Shown: positions 25,321 through 38,040 of the stretch, in pieces
Layout of the letters: every line of letters starts with the position of its first letter
How positions within the stretch are numbered: the first letter of the stretch is position 1
Origin: Combretum micranthum
Lineage: Eukaryota; Streptophyta; Magnoliopsida; Myrtales; Combretaceae
DNA length: 64,000 bases
NCBI GenBank assembly: GCA_024138025.1
Contig: JAMXBD010000112.1
Span: 124,001 to 188,000 of the forward strand
Direction: 5' to 3'
The notes under the pieces: model-generated
Seen by the model: the letters and a program-made list of their open reading frames with translations, nothing else
Told to the model about the DNA's origin: nothing
Database searches by the model: none
Made by a program: the position numbers and the translations under genes

Positions 25321-26589
25321 AGATCAAAAGAAAATTTAAGAGGCACATGAGCAGCAAAGAAAAAGTGAGAAAAAGAGTGTGAGTGAAAGAGAAGAGAGAA
25401 ATACGAGTGAGAAAGTTGTGTGAAACTAGAATTTTTCTTGTGCTACTACAAATTCTAATTACATGCACAAAATGATCGGCCAACAAATCAAAAGCATATG
25501 CAACAAACACTGATGAGTCTAGGTCGTACCACAAGGAGCTAATTAGGCTAATTACTAGGAATCCGAATCTTTCCCTAATCTAAGTTATCAAATAACATAT
25601 TTTAACTAATATATCAAATTGTTATCTAATTTAGAACTAAACTAATTAATGTAATTGAACACTTCAAACCTTATGCTCTAGCAACATAAATGAGAGATCA
25701 GGGTTTAAGAGATACAACAACAATCAAGAATATGCATTTATATTATCATTTGAATTGAATTGATGCTTCAAGTTGATATTAAAACTGATTACTTGGGATT
25801 TAACCAAACTCACAAGAATTAGCCTACCTCTCCGGTGTAGCAAAATTCTAACTATAGCATAAATTATCCCGTCAAGGTAATTTATCTATAATTATCATGT
25901 AAATAGTATTTCACTCGCATCGAAAATACTACTCTAGTTAAAATCACAAATTAAGCATCTCTAAGTGGCCCAAAATTGCAACTTTAACTGCATAAAGAAC
26001 ATGAGTTCATAAGTTTTATCAAAACTTGCATATCCCTATGACAGATCTTTTCAAAAAACTCAAGATATGTTTATACAATTATCAAATCCCTCCCGGATAT
26101 CTCTAATCCTATCTATCTAATTCTTGTTAGCCATTCACAAATTAAGCAGATTATAAACAATAATAGCTAAATTCCCAAATAATCAAAATCAACATCAAAC
26201 TGAATCAATTTATCCAATCCAGCAAATCCATCCATACATATTCATAATCTAATTAAACATGGTATCTCAACATACAATCAAGCAATAATCAAATCAAAAC
26301 AAAACAAGGATAGAAAACACCTTTATATGCAATTCATTCACCAAATCTTGTCTTTAAATCCATAAACCCAAGAAAAGGGCATAGCTTGATTGTATCTAAA
26401 CTCTAGAATCATCTTTATGTTGCTAGAACATTATGGTTTTAGTGCCTAGGGTGGAATCACTCAAACACATATTGTTCTTGCCTTTTCTCTCTATTTTTCT
26501 ATGATTTCGTAGCTCTTGAATCCTCCAGGATGAAATTTGATCATGGTTTCTTATAGAACTTCAAATGGAATTTCAAAGGACAACCACAT

Positions 26590-27060
26590 ACATCGGCAGT
26601 TACAATAAGTACACCAGCAATTACAACAAGTACACTGACAGTTATAACAATTGCACCGTCAGTTACAATAAGTACACTGACAGTTTGTTCACTTCACTGA
26701 ATGAATAAGGCTGTAATAGAATTTCTATTATGGAGGAATGGAATAGAGCTGTAATAGGATTTTTCTTTATTAATTTTTTATTTAAATGGTGGTATTTTGA
26801 AAAAAAGATAGTTCCAGCATTGAATTGGTATTCATAGGTTTGAATAAAGAATGGCTATTCATTGTTTTGTGTAAGAGGGATTCATTATGGAATCGCTATT
26901 CGGTGCATTAAACAGCGTAATAGCTATTCATAAGGAATAAGGCTGAGCGAAGTAAACGAGTAGTGATAGTTACAATAATTATACCGGCAGTTACAACAAG
27001 TACACCAGCTGTTACAGCAATTATACCGGCAGTTACAACAATTACACCAGCAGTGCTAAT
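26590..27060. repeat. Minisatellite (CAGTTACAA-type, about 20 bp units) in two blocks
   Basis: Units like CAGTTACAACAAGTACACCG repeat about four to five times at 26590-26690 and again at 26967-27055. They vary at a few fixed positions (AAGTACACC against AATTATACC). The two blocks are separated by an inserted sequence. Confidence 0.75.
26714..26934. mobile_element. Small insertion splitting the minisatellite
   Basis: A 221-bp AT-rich stretch is flanked on both sides by the 11-bp direct repeat GAATAAGGCTG (26703-26713 and 26935-26945). The right end contains GTAATAGCTATTC, a motif seen in small plant transposons. Terminal inverted repeats are weak, so the class is open. Confidence 0.5.
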
Positions 27061-27365
27061 CTGATGAAGTGCCAATGTTCATTTGATTCTTCTTCAACTT
27101 TGCTTCAAACTTTTCCCATTTCCATGTAAAATTCCTAAACAACTTGAATTAACAATTTAAACACAACTAAGTACCACTTCCTTTGCATTTCTACAAAATC
27201 TATAATAATTTAAAATGAATTGATGAAGAAAAAGTGAGTGAAATACGAGTTTATCATGTGAGAAGAGTGAAAAACACATCTATTTGAGAAAAGAAAAGGA
27301 GAGAAGTGAGAAGCTGGGAGAGAAAAAGAAAGATCTTGAGCGCAAAGAGAGAAAAGTGAGTTTTT

Positions 27366-28770
27366 ATGCCAAAAAAAAAAAAGGATTTTAAGAGTGTTAT
27401 GTGTTTGAAGCAACCAATGATTGTATTTATGTATAAGGAGGCTTATTTTAATACTAACAACCTTAACCGCTCTTTCCTTAGTGTTGTTTCTCCACTTTTG
27501 CAGAAATATAATGATGTGTTTTCTGAAGAAGTTCTAGTTGGATTACCGCCTTTGAGGGGAATAGAGCATCAGATTGATCTCATTCCAGGAGTTGCCCTTC
27601 CGAATAGACCGGCAAATAGATGCAAACCAAAAGAAGCTAAGGAGATTCAGAGACAAGTTAAGGAGCTTATGTCTAAAGGCTACGTAAGAGAGAGCCTTAG
27701 TCCATGCGCAGTACCAATGTTGCTAGTATTAAAGAAGGATGGAACTTGGAGAATGTACATCGATGAGTCATCAATAAAATCACTGTTGTGTTTTTAGGAT
27801 ATGTGGTAAGTGCTAAAGGAATACAAGTTGATGAAGAAAAGGTAAAAGCTACTAAGGAATGGCCTAGACCTAATATTATTAGTGAGGTTAGAAGCTTTCA
27901 TGGTTTGGCTAGTTTTTATAGGAGATTTGTTCGAGATTTTAGTAGCATAGCCACACCATTGACTGAAATCATCAAGAAAAGTGTACGTTTTAAGTAGACA
28001 AGTAAGTAAGAGCATGCATTTAATTTGCTTAAGGAAAAACTGATTTCTGCACCTATACTAGCTTTACTTGATTTTGATAGAACATTTGAAATAGAATGTG
28101 ATGCTTTTGGTTGTGGTATAGGGGCTGTTTTAATGCAGGAAAGGAAGCCAATTGCCTACTTCAGCGAGAAATTGAATGGAGCCACTTTGAACTATCCAAC
28201 TTATGATAAGGATTTATATGCCTTGGTTTGAGCCTTGCAAATTTGGCAACACTACTTGTGGCCCAAGGAGTTTGTCATTCATATTGATCACGAGACTTTG
28301 AAGCATCTGAAGGGATAAAATAGGCTAAATCGAAGGCATGCGAAGTGGATGGAGTTCATTGAGACATTTTCGTACGTAATCAAGTACAAACAAGATGAGC
28401 ATGCTAGCCTAGATGGAAAGCGAAAGCCAAAAGTGGTTAAGCAGTTGCATGAGAAGGTTCGTCAACATATTGAGAGGCGAACAGAATATATGCTAAGCAA
28501 ACAATAAAGGGCACAAGAAGGTTGTTTTCGAACCAGGCGATTGGGTGTGGGTGCATATACACAAGGAGAGATTCCCACAACAGTGGCGTTCTAAGTTGCA
28601 ATCAAGAGGAGATGGTCCTTTTCAAGTGGTTGCACGAATCAATGATAATGCTCACAAGCTGGATCTTCCAAGTGAGTATAACGTTAGTATGACTTTTAAC
28701 GTTTTTGATTTGTCTCCATTTGATGTAGGGAATGTTGATTCGAGGACGAATCCTTTTGAGGAGAGGGGGA
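27366..28770 (+). pseudogene. Gypsy pol remnant: RT start, RT end, RNase H and integrase tail
   Basis: The frame at 27366-27797 holds the N-terminal reverse transcriptase blocks (YNDVFSEE, GLPPLRG, KELMSKGYVRESLSPC, LKKDGTWRMYID). At about 27785 it jumps to [20 protein letters not shown], which normally lies far downstream. The RT centre with the catalytic YVDD is therefore missing. RT thumb and RNase H follow ([41 protein letters not shown]). At about 28395 it jumps again past the integrase core to the C-terminal tail (FEPGDWVWVHI-type, RGDGPFQVVARINDNAHKLD). It is inactive. Confidence 0.82.
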
Positions 28771-28771
28771 A
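28755..28771 (+). promoter_or_regulatory. Polypurine tract of the gypsy element
   Basis: GAGGAGAGGGGGA lies directly before the right LTR, as required for plus-strand priming. Confidence 0.75.
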
Positions 28772-29720
28772 TAATGAAGCAGCATCAAGAGATCCACTAT
28801 ACGTTCCATTTGGATTGGTCACGTGAGCTAAAGTCAAGAAATGAGGGAGGCGTTAGGAGCATTCGTTGAAGAAACTTGGAAGAAACAAGCCTTGCATGTA
28901 GATATCATCACAGATCTTTCATTGGACGATAATCGAAACATTGTTAATGTTGTACAAGCATTTAGGACTCATAAACTCAATCAGAATTGAATTTATGCTC
29001 GCAGGAGTCTAAAGCTGGCCTACGCTACCGGTATTCCATCGCAACCCCGCTAGTGTTGCTCAACTCGACCGACCTTGCAACATTGATTTTGGATGGTCTT
29101 TTTTTAAGCATCTACGATGCCGGCTTAGATTATTACATTGCCAACATATCTGGGAGACAATAATGACCAGTAGCGATTTCTTTAAAGCTGTCTCGAACAC
29201 TTGCAGTGATTTTATCCTACGCCGCCAGTGCTGCCATATACACCGTCGGCGTACTCTGCCGACGTACACTTCCTGGAACGTGCGATGATTGATTTTCTTT
29301 TATATGCCGCCAGCTTAGTTTTAGGAATGCCAGTATACCTTGCCAGCGTATGTGTGTGTGCAAGATTTGTTTGAGACATTTTAGTTTCCTTCGTATGTTT
29401 TATATATTTGGTTTTGTTTTCGTATGAACAATTAATTTTTGGAAGGAATGTTGATTTGAGAGAGTTTTCTCCTTTAGTTCTATTACAAACTTATGAACTT
29501 ATCAAGATTTGATCTTGTGGCATTCAATTCAATTCTAAAACCTTTATTCTAGTTTGCAATACAACTTAGGGTAAATGTTCCATCTTTTTATACCTTTGGT
29601 TCGAGTTTGAAATACAACTTTAGGTCAAGGTCTATCTTAATCTGATTTAGCTTTCCTAACGGCCTGCTTCTACAAACTAATCATTGGGTTTCAGGTTTAA
29701 TATACCTGGAGTTCGCATCA
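28772..29720 (+). repeat. Right LTR of the gypsy element
   Basis: It aligns along its whole length with 22090-23006. The first two bases are TA where TG is expected, and it ends GTTCGCATCA. It is about 949 bp, followed by the target duplication CTACT. Confidence 0.85.
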
Positions 29721-29725
29721 CTACT

Positions 29726-30762
29726 TAATCCTCAACATCAACCCTCCGAATAGTTTTGGTAAGTATCTTGGTGTTTTGATTATCTAAGGTAGATCAAAAT
29801 ACGATGTTTGTATTCAATCAAAGAAAGCATCATAAACAAACTTAAAGGATTGAAGAGTAAGATGCTTTCATTGAAAGGGAAAGAGACGATGATTAAAAAT
29901 GTTGCATATGGAATACTAACATATTCAATGAATATTTGTGTTTTCCAAAGAAATGGTGCATGGAAGCCTTGGAAAAATTTGTCAAGGGCTAAACAATATA
30001 GATGTTTGGGCTTTAGGAATTCACAATTAATTAATAAAGCTTTTTCTAAGTAAGCCTGTTTGGAAAATGTTGATAATCCAAATGCTTTTTGGATAAGATT
30101 ATGAAGAGCATCTATTACCAAATTTTAGCTTAATGAAAGTGTATAAGAAATATGGCTCTTTATGGATATGGTAAAGCATCCTTGTAGGAAGAGAGTCTAT
30201 CTTAAATAATTTTCTTTAGTAAGTGGGTAGTGGTGAGACGCTATCATTTTGAAAAGATCTTTGGATTCCTACTCTACCAAATTTTTCTCTCCAACATAGA
30301 AATTTGCTTTAAAATGTTAAAGATACCAAAGTTAGTAAAGTGATAAGCAAAGAACTTAAGACTTATCACTTATGTAAGAGTACTTAACAAATGAGTAAAT
30401 CTTAGCTATTTACAATATTCCAATTTCTATTTACTCACATGTTGTACTCTAATTTAGCTAAATGAGAGGACAATAAAATATTCCATAAGGTCACGCTACG
30501 ATAATTGGGCGGGAGAAAGGTAACATTAGAAATTTGTATTATGCTTCCTACTCTTTTCAAGTTAATGTAAATCTTTCGAAAATTATTTGGAGCTTAAATC
30601 GTGGTCTTAAACAGAAGCACCATGTTTGAAGATTGTATAACAATACTTTGGCAGCTAATGCCTGGTTTTTTGTAGGAAGATTTGGAAAAATCCATTGTGT
30701 GGATTTATCAATAGGAAGAGACAAGTGAACACTTATTTTTCCATTGTAATGGATTATGCTGG
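29726..30762 (+). pseudogene. LINE-2, part b: end of reverse transcriptase to zf-RVT
   Basis: It continues the LINE broken at 22089. The text FGKYLGVLII then matches the RT thumb, followed by INKLKGLKSKMLSLKGKETM and IKNVAYGILTYSMN. LGFRNSQLINKAF matches the GLGFRN block. Near 30715 EETSEHLFFHCNGLCW matches the zf-RVT motif (EHLFFHC). It is interrupted at 30763 by an LTR sequence. Confidence 0.75.
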
Positions 30763-31647
30763 TGTAAACCCCTTAATTTCTAAAGAAAAGTTGGAATAAA
30801 CCCTAATCTTAGTTAAACTGGAGTTTCAAAAGTCAACTAAGATCAAGACAATCTAACATTTTCAACTTCAGCAATCCCGTGCTCGAAACCTGAAAACAAT
30901 AGAAATAAGTTAATGATGGATTATAGTTCGAAATAATATAAGATAACTTAAAAAGATTAGATTCGTCAAAATTTGATTTGTTTTGAATCCGAACGGGATT
31001 AGTTTTCGAAAAATGTGCGGTTACGCCCCATAGGGTATCCTAAACGTAACAGCCCACCACATACTAAATAAGACTCTCGAATTCCCTATCCGAACCCTTC
31101 GGGAGTCTTATATAGATGTAAAGCGTTCCTTTACGACAATAGAATACTCAACCGATGGAGTTAAATAGTTTAATGTGGCATTCATTAGCCATAGATAATA
31201 AACCAAAACGCATAATTATACTTTACAAAATCTAAGGGGCATTCCCCCGCAAAACAATATCAAGTCCATTACAGTCATCCAAAGTCCTTTAGTTTCCAAC
31301 GGAAGTCTATACAAAAAGAATGAAGTAAACTTCTATGGAAAACTCCTATCTCCGGTACCTAAGCTGTGGCTTGCCTCAGTCTAAGCCAGATAAATTCGTG
31401 CTGCAATAAGTAAAAACTATGGGGGCATAAGCTAACTAGCTTAGTGAGTAAGAACTTCCATATCACAATTATGTACAAATCATTCAAACAAGTGATTATT
31501 CGAGCAAGTGTATGCATCAAACAAATGAGTTCAACAAACATATGACCAACCGGAAATCATATGTGGATGGACTTGCGCCCTCCATCCCGGGTTAGCAGAT
31601 TAACGAATCTTGCTGTATGATGCCGTTTAAGCTCACGGTCAACTGAA

Positions 31648-31740
31648 CAATAATTCGTTTTATGGATCACGATTAACTAACAATTTCGTTTTATGGATCA
31701 CGATTAACCAACATATTCGTTTTATGGATCAAGAAAAACC
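31648..31740. repeat. Triple tandem repeat (about 32 bp) in the minus-sense LTR
   Basis: Three successive copies of TTCGTTTTATGGATCACGAT with AACCAAC-type spacers. Confidence 0.8.
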
Positions 31741-33790
31741 AACCAATGCTAATGCTCCATCTCCATCGCGATATGAATGAATCCAATTACAATTGAAGTC
31801 GAATATACATTAGTTCAATTCTTTTAGGTGACCAACAAGTATTCGCAGACATTCAATATAAGATACTAGCTAACCAGTCAATAGCTTAACACTCGGTTTC
31901 GATATTTCTTAAGTTCCATTTCTCACATCAACAGCAGACAAATATATAATTCCCATATACCCCATCATACATATCCATTTTTTATCTTTGCCTACACCAC
32001 TAGTGCTACCACATTACAATCACAATCATTAATTGGGAGTGGAAGTAAAACTCATTCGGCCATTGGACGCCGGTCTTTTTAATAGTAATAGTCAGGAGGT
32101 AGGGTGTCGTCTTGCTCGGGATCACCTACCAAGTAAGAATAATCCTAATGAGATACTCATCATGTAACTATTCCAAACTATGCATCTAGACTAGATGAAT
32201 TTGTAATTCTCGCTATTTGCGGAAGCTCCGACTTAAAACGGCCATTTAACTCATAATTTCGCAAATTTTATATCGATCTCTATCTACTTCGAAAGATCTA
32301 TCTATTTCTAATATTAATTTCAAGTTTTGAAAACATTAAGGTCATGGAACAGTAGGATCAGATCTGTCCCGTAAATCCTCCAATTCCGAAAATTTGTTTT
32401 GCTTTTGATGAGAAATGTTCCTAGTTGATGATTCATGCATGAATGGTATATGAATGAATTCCTAGCATGAATACCATGTAATGAACTCTATATATGCATG
32501 GTTTTGATGATCTTTAATGATGGACTCTTATGAATTCCTAGTTATCAAGAATTTCCTTAATGATTTCTTATAATAAGTTATTATTACCAACCTTACATCC
32601 CCTAATGTTTTTATGATTTTATCCTTAGAATTTACTTATCACCTAATTAAAAATGAGTTACCAACATCCATATTAGTCATGACCTTCATTTATGCATAAA
32701 AATCCACATTTTTCATGAGTAAATATGTTTTTGAATGAGCTACTGAGAAAAATCCGAATTTTAATTTTTCTTTTCTTGCACTTTCCTTATGAGAAAACTT
32801 GTTTAATGTATCAAAATTGGGCTCCAATATATCTATTACTAAAGACTTCTTAGCTCATAAAACATGCCATCAAAGCTTAGATACTAAGTGTTTTTGTGGG
32901 CATCACCTAAAATACGAATTTGGCTACACATCCATAAATCGATATTTTTTCATTCTAACTTTACTACTTGTTTTACATTTATATCATGCCTAAACTCATC
33001 TAAACTTATGAAATCATTCATTCAATATACTATTACACATACCCTTCATTTTTCATGTGAAATGAGTTAAATAAGGTTTTGGTGGTTTTAAAGTAGGGTT
33101 CTAATTTCATCCGAATTTCCAACCATTCATTTTGACAAAACCTTTCATTTTTCAATGTTCTTGCCTCCTATATATGAAGATCTACTATCTAACATCTCTA
33201 TACATATACAAGACTACATTTTTATGATCATCAATGCATGGAAATCAAAATAACTCTATGATCATACATGTAAATGAAGATGTGGATGTCTAAACATTAG
33301 ATCTACTAACTATAATGCATGAATCATAAATCTCATGGCATGAACATCAATATATACAAGATCTCTACTTTACATGCATGAACAAGAGATATCTTAACAT
33401 AAACTCATCTAAACACTAGATCCATGTCTTGTGATGGCTTGATATTCTTGTTCATGTGTTTTCATGTCCCTAGCATGAGCTCATTGGGATTAAATGAGAA
33501 AACACACAAGATATAGCTTTGCCATTACAAGATTAGGAAGAATCAAAGCTTAAATCAACATACCAATGAAGATCAAAGGTAGAAATGAAGAAGTCTTGAG
33601 TTGAAAATGTGAGAGGAAGAGGGAGGGGGGCTCACGGCACTAAGGAGGAGAGAAAGAGAGAGTTTTTTCTTTAAAAATTTGAAACAAGTAAAATGAAGAG
33701 AGAGAGAGAAAAATGTGTTTATATATGAGTAAATTAGGGTTTGTTAGTGAATAAATATTGTAAAAATAAATCAAATGAGGGGAAAAGCAA

Positions 33791-33841
33791 GGGGGGGGGG
33801 GGGGGGGCGGCGGCCATTGCTTTGTGTGTGTGTGTGTGTGT
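33791..33841. repeat. G17 run and (TG)n microsatellite
   Basis: Seventeen G in a row (33791-33807), then CGGCGGCC and about nine TG units to 33841. It lies in the proposed U3 side of the minus-sense LTR, just upstream of its TATA-like box. Confidence 0.85.
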
Positions 33842-34418
33842 TTTGAAATTTTGATATTTTGTAATTTAGTTAATTAAAATGTAATAAATGTAATAATTAA
33901 TTAAGAGACAAAATTCATTGGAAAAGAAAATTGAAATGAGTAGTTGTAAGGATGTAAGAATAGGGTATGGGTAGTGTGTAGTGTAGGTTGTACTTGTGAA
34001 TAGTAGACAAGACATCTACTTTACGGTTGTAACGAAAACACGGGAAAAGCTATAACTGTAATTTTTATACCCGGAAAATTATAAAATTGATATTTTTGGA
34101 ATCCTTATAAAATTACGGTTCTAATGAATATTCCGGAACATTTTTCTGAGTTCGTGGTCCGGGCATGCTTTTCTGTAATTGAGCTCAGGAAGGCCCGAAA
34201 TTGAAAATTCCCGAATTCAAAACTTTCAAAGGTCTAAAATATACTTTAGAACAATAATTCAACTTCATTTACTTTATCAAACTTCTTTTATTATGAAACC
34301 GAAGGAAAGCCGGATTTAGGGTTCCTAGGCTCCTCTCACTAGACTCAAACTGGACCGGATTAGGGTTTCGCTTCCAATTCCCGGGGTTTCTTAACTACTG
34401 AGAATACCGGGGTTTACA

Positions 34419-37400
34419 TGTGCCTTGGTGCCTGAAATAGTAAAAATATTCTAACAATACCAAAAGACTCGTAATTATACAAGGATTTTAAAAATATCAA
34501 TTTCGTAATTTTTCGATAACTAAAAATATTAGATATAGCTCGTTTATATATATTATTATTACTACTGGTATTTTATTTATCTAGTCTACTATTTATAATA
34601 CTATTTCTACTATTCATTACTATTTCATTATCTCTACTTTTTCTTACAACCTATTTCTTAAAATCTGCACACTTATTCTTATACTTTTATATTTCTAATA
34701 CAACTTTATTCACATCATACCTTCCAAATTATTACTTTTCATTACGAAAATACAAAATTTAATCAAAACTCTTTCTCTCTCTTCCTCTACACGCTGTCGG
34801 CCCCCTCTATCTCTTTTCCAATTTATTTCTTTTTTAATTTATTTTATTACATCCAATTTTCACTCCAAAACTCTATAAATACCCTTTTCTTCCTTCACAC
34901 TTTACATATACTTCTCAAACCTTTATAAAACTCTACCAAATGTTCCTCTCAACTTGTCTCTCTAACAATTTTCTCTTAAACACTCTCTACCATTCACTAT
35001 TCTTCAAGAAAAATAACAAACAATTTTCTCTAAACACTCTCTATTCAAGAAAAATAACAAACACATTACTCATTTATCTCTTCTCAAATCCTCTATTAGA
35101 CCTTAAGTAAAATTTCTACCAAAATTTCTTTACCATGTCATGTAACTTAACATGACCATGGTGTGTGTTTTCTAAACATATAAGTGTTATGGAAGCAACA
35201 CTATGTTCATATTTTGTTCTTGTTCATGAATAAATCTCATTTTATTATTGTTTATTATTATATTATTATTATTATTATTATTTCATCTAATCTAACTCCT
35301 ATATGCTAGTGAATATATTTATGTATATATATTTCTTAGAGCATATAAGCTCACCAACATAAATTTATTTATTATGCAATACAATTTATTTATTTACTAA
35401 TTTCATGCAATTTATTAATACTAGTTATTCTAGTCTTAGACTTGTCCTTATCAATCAAAAAATTTTCTTTTGTCTTTGTTTTCTTTTCTTTTTAGGACTT
35501 ATCCATAATCTAAGTCAGGAGTTGACATATATAGACTCCTATGATTTTCCTTATTTTATTTTTTTGCTTTTCTTTATGGGACTAGTCTATTTTTAGTTCG
35601 GGAAGTCTTGATTTAAGCTAAAACTTCCAATACTTGACCATATTATTATGCTTATTATATTTCTTTCTATCTTTATTATGTATTATTCTTACCTTTTTCA
35701 TTCCTACATAATTATATTCATGCATGGATAGAATGTTGTTGTCGTAATAAAAATAAAAATGGGTTCTTTCTTTGATAAAGAAAAGTACACTAAATTTCTT
35801 ATCACTTAACAAATGATTTTTCAAAAGACCTAGGTATTGTTTTTAATAAATTCTTTTCAAAAGCTTAGACAAGCTAATCATAAATTTTAAAGTATTAGTA
35901 ATAAAGATTTCTTTAAATAATAAGGAACTCATTTCTTTTATAAATTAGAACTAAATATTCCATAAAATATAATTTCTAGCATTAAACTTAAGATTTCAAC
36001 CTAACTATATCTTTTATAAAACTTAAATAGATTCATCATAGACTTTGAAAATCACTTACTAAGTAAGCTTCTACAAGACTAAATTTTAATATTATTATTC
36101 TCTTTTCAAAGTTACAATGAAATTTTTGTTAAGTTCTAATATTGACAATTCTCTATTATGAAATCTTTGCTTATAAACTTATCTAAAAGGATTATGTCAC
36201 CATTTGATAAATATTAAGAATAAAACAAGTTTTTCGAGTCAAGGTAAAAATCAACTCACTATTTTAGAAACCAACTTAATAAAATAAAATTTTCCAAGAA
36301 AGTGAAGTTTTAAAAGAGTAAACTTATTTTCTAAAGAAGTAGAAGAATATAAAAATGAGAGGAAAACATACATTTAACACCACTCCAAATATTAGACAAC
36401 AGTAACAACTTAAGAATAATTTTGAAAACCTTATCTTTTAATCACTAGAAATAAAATTGGTAGATGACTTAAAAGACCAAATTTTTGAAAATTAATTTAT
36501 CTTTGAAGAGTTAGAAAATAAAAATATAAAAGGAAAACACTTATTTATAATAACCCAAAATTTATAATTTCTTTCAAACCACTTAAAGAGAAAATTTTCA
36601 AAATCCAATTTTTAAAAACATAAGACAAGTCGTTTTATGAAAAATAATTGTTGAGACAACACCAATAGAATCATGCATAAAATATGAGTCTATTTATGTA
36701 TCAAAATGATTTTTCCAACCATATACATATCTATATAATTGTTTAAGGATTTTTAGGGTAAAGAAAAGTTTAGAAAATCATATTATAAGGGCTAAGAATT
36801 TCGTAACTATTCTGTATCGCGATGTTTTGGAACCCAAATGGTTTTCTATGACAAAAATAACCTTAGATATGGATAGATTTTTTGAGTTGGTAGAAAAGAT
36901 GTATTATATGCGAAATTTCGAGTTAAAATGAGCAAGTTATGGCCATTTGCAGTTGGAATTTCCTTCTATCTAAATTTTAACGCAAATACTGCAATAGAAT
37001 TAGAAAGTTCAAGTAGAAACTTCCACGAAATACTCATTCCGGTATTTCTTTCGTTTAGGTAACAAAACTTAGGAGGATCCATATTTAAAGACTATCACAA
37101 GTAAAGAATTTTAATAAGGATGACCGAGTGAGTTTATCTCCTACTTTTACGTATTTGTTTGTCCTTGTAGCTATAGGCACTAGAAGTAGGAAAAAGACAA
37201 AAATGGAATATGCATGATAACATTGGTTGAATGTATACTAAGCATATCGAGACATGAATTGTTGTTAATTAAATTGTGTTTTATTATTATTATAATGGAG
37301 TATTTTCCATTTCAATGATTGCCTTTAAATTTCCTTAATCACATATTACGAATTATATTAATTGATTCATGCATATCACGTAGTTAGTCTCATTGCATTA

Positions 37401-38040
37401 GCTACTATGCTCGATGGTGGACAAGAGTATAGTAGTGGGGTTCGCGGGACCCGCAAGTCTGCAAGATGAGCGAATAAAAGCCCAAAAAAACTATTTAAGG
37501 ATGAGCAAATAGGAGCCCGAAAGAACTATTTTAGGATGGAGCAAGTAGGAGCCTAAAACAAACTACATCAACAGATTTCAAAGATGGGTTTTAAAAAGCC
37601 TGAAATATCTAACCCTAAATGGAGGGATAAATCCATTCAAACATATGATTTCTGGTGGATCATATGTATTGCTTACTTACTTGCTTGATGCATTTCATAT
37701 ACTTGTTTAATAACTTGTTTGAAATTATTGATCTAAGTACGTTAATCTAGGAATATTTTCACTAAGCTAGTTGAGTTTACACTCCAACAGACTTTTGTTG
37801 ACACAAGATCGATATCTCTTTTGCCCAAGGACTTCATATACCTCTGTGGAATTATATTTTGGGAAGCTTTTGGAGGCAATCCTTTTGAAGATCTTAGAAT
37901 AGATTTCTTTTAAAATCTTTTAGTTCTAGTATTCTTTTTTTTTTTTATGTAAGACTAAAATGATATTATGATCTTTGAAGATTTATAAGGAGAATGCCCC
38001 TAAGATGATGTAAAGACCATATTCTTAATGTTGAAGTTAG
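34419..38040 (+). mobile_element. Related LTR sequence in plus sense, truncated at both ends
   Basis: From the junction at 34418 the sequence aligns with the interior of the neighbouring LTR read on its sense strand, for example AAAAATATCAATTT and TAATTTTTC. About 290 bp of the expected start is missing. A TATA-like CTCTATAAATACCC lies at about 34871. Other shared landmarks are a CATATGATTTC segment, CACTAAGCTAGTTG and GAATGCCCCT. Similarity fades near 38040 without a TTTACA end. There is no coding region. Confidence 0.55.
37460..37565. repeat. Triple tandem repeat (about 37 bp) in the plus-sense LTR
   Basis: Three copies of GATGAGCGAATAAAAGCCC-like units. Each is followed by AAAGAACTATTTAAG-like text. 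Confidence 0.75.

Larger units (their letters stand above)
25425..27215. other. Foreign insert in the gypsy protease-RT linker, class unknown
   Basis: The gypsy linker (Lys/Glu/Ser-rich) is recognisable up to about 25425 and again from about 27215, where GAAATACGAGT-like words repeat. The roughly 1.8 kb between them has no gypsy coding similarity and no clear ends. It contains the minisatellite and small insertion listed separately. It may be a fragment of another retroelement in either orientation. Confidence 0.5.
22090..29720 (+). mobile_element. Ty3/gypsy LTR retrotransposon, 7.6 kb, defective, nested in LINE-2
   Basis: It has LTRs at both ends, a primer-binding site for initiator Met-tRNA after the left LTR and a polypurine tract before the right LTR. 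Gag, protease, reverse transcriptase and RNase H remnants and an integrase tail occur in gypsy order. The target duplication CTACT is perfect (22085-22089 and 29721-29725), and LINE-2 sequence is on both sides. The LTRs differ at very roughly one position in eight by eye, so the insertion is old. The coding region is broken by stops, by two large internal deletions and by a foreign insert. Confidence 0.88.
30763..34418 (-). mobile_element. Long LTR-type sequence (3.66 kb), probable solo LTR, minus sense
   Basis: The boundaries are TGTAAACCCC at the left and GGGGTTTACA at the right, with imperfectly palindromic ends. On the minus strand a TATA-like CATATATAAACAC lies near 33730, so the sense is minus. 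There is no gag-pol. It resembles, in inverted orientation, the sequence at 34419-38040. The flanking pentamers differ (GCTGG left, TGTGC right), so there is no target duplication. Confidence 0.6.

Noticed and set aside
31648..31740. CRISPR array
   Set aside because: Three direct repeats with near-identical spacers in a plant LTR; ordinary tandem repeats, and not a prokaryotic context.
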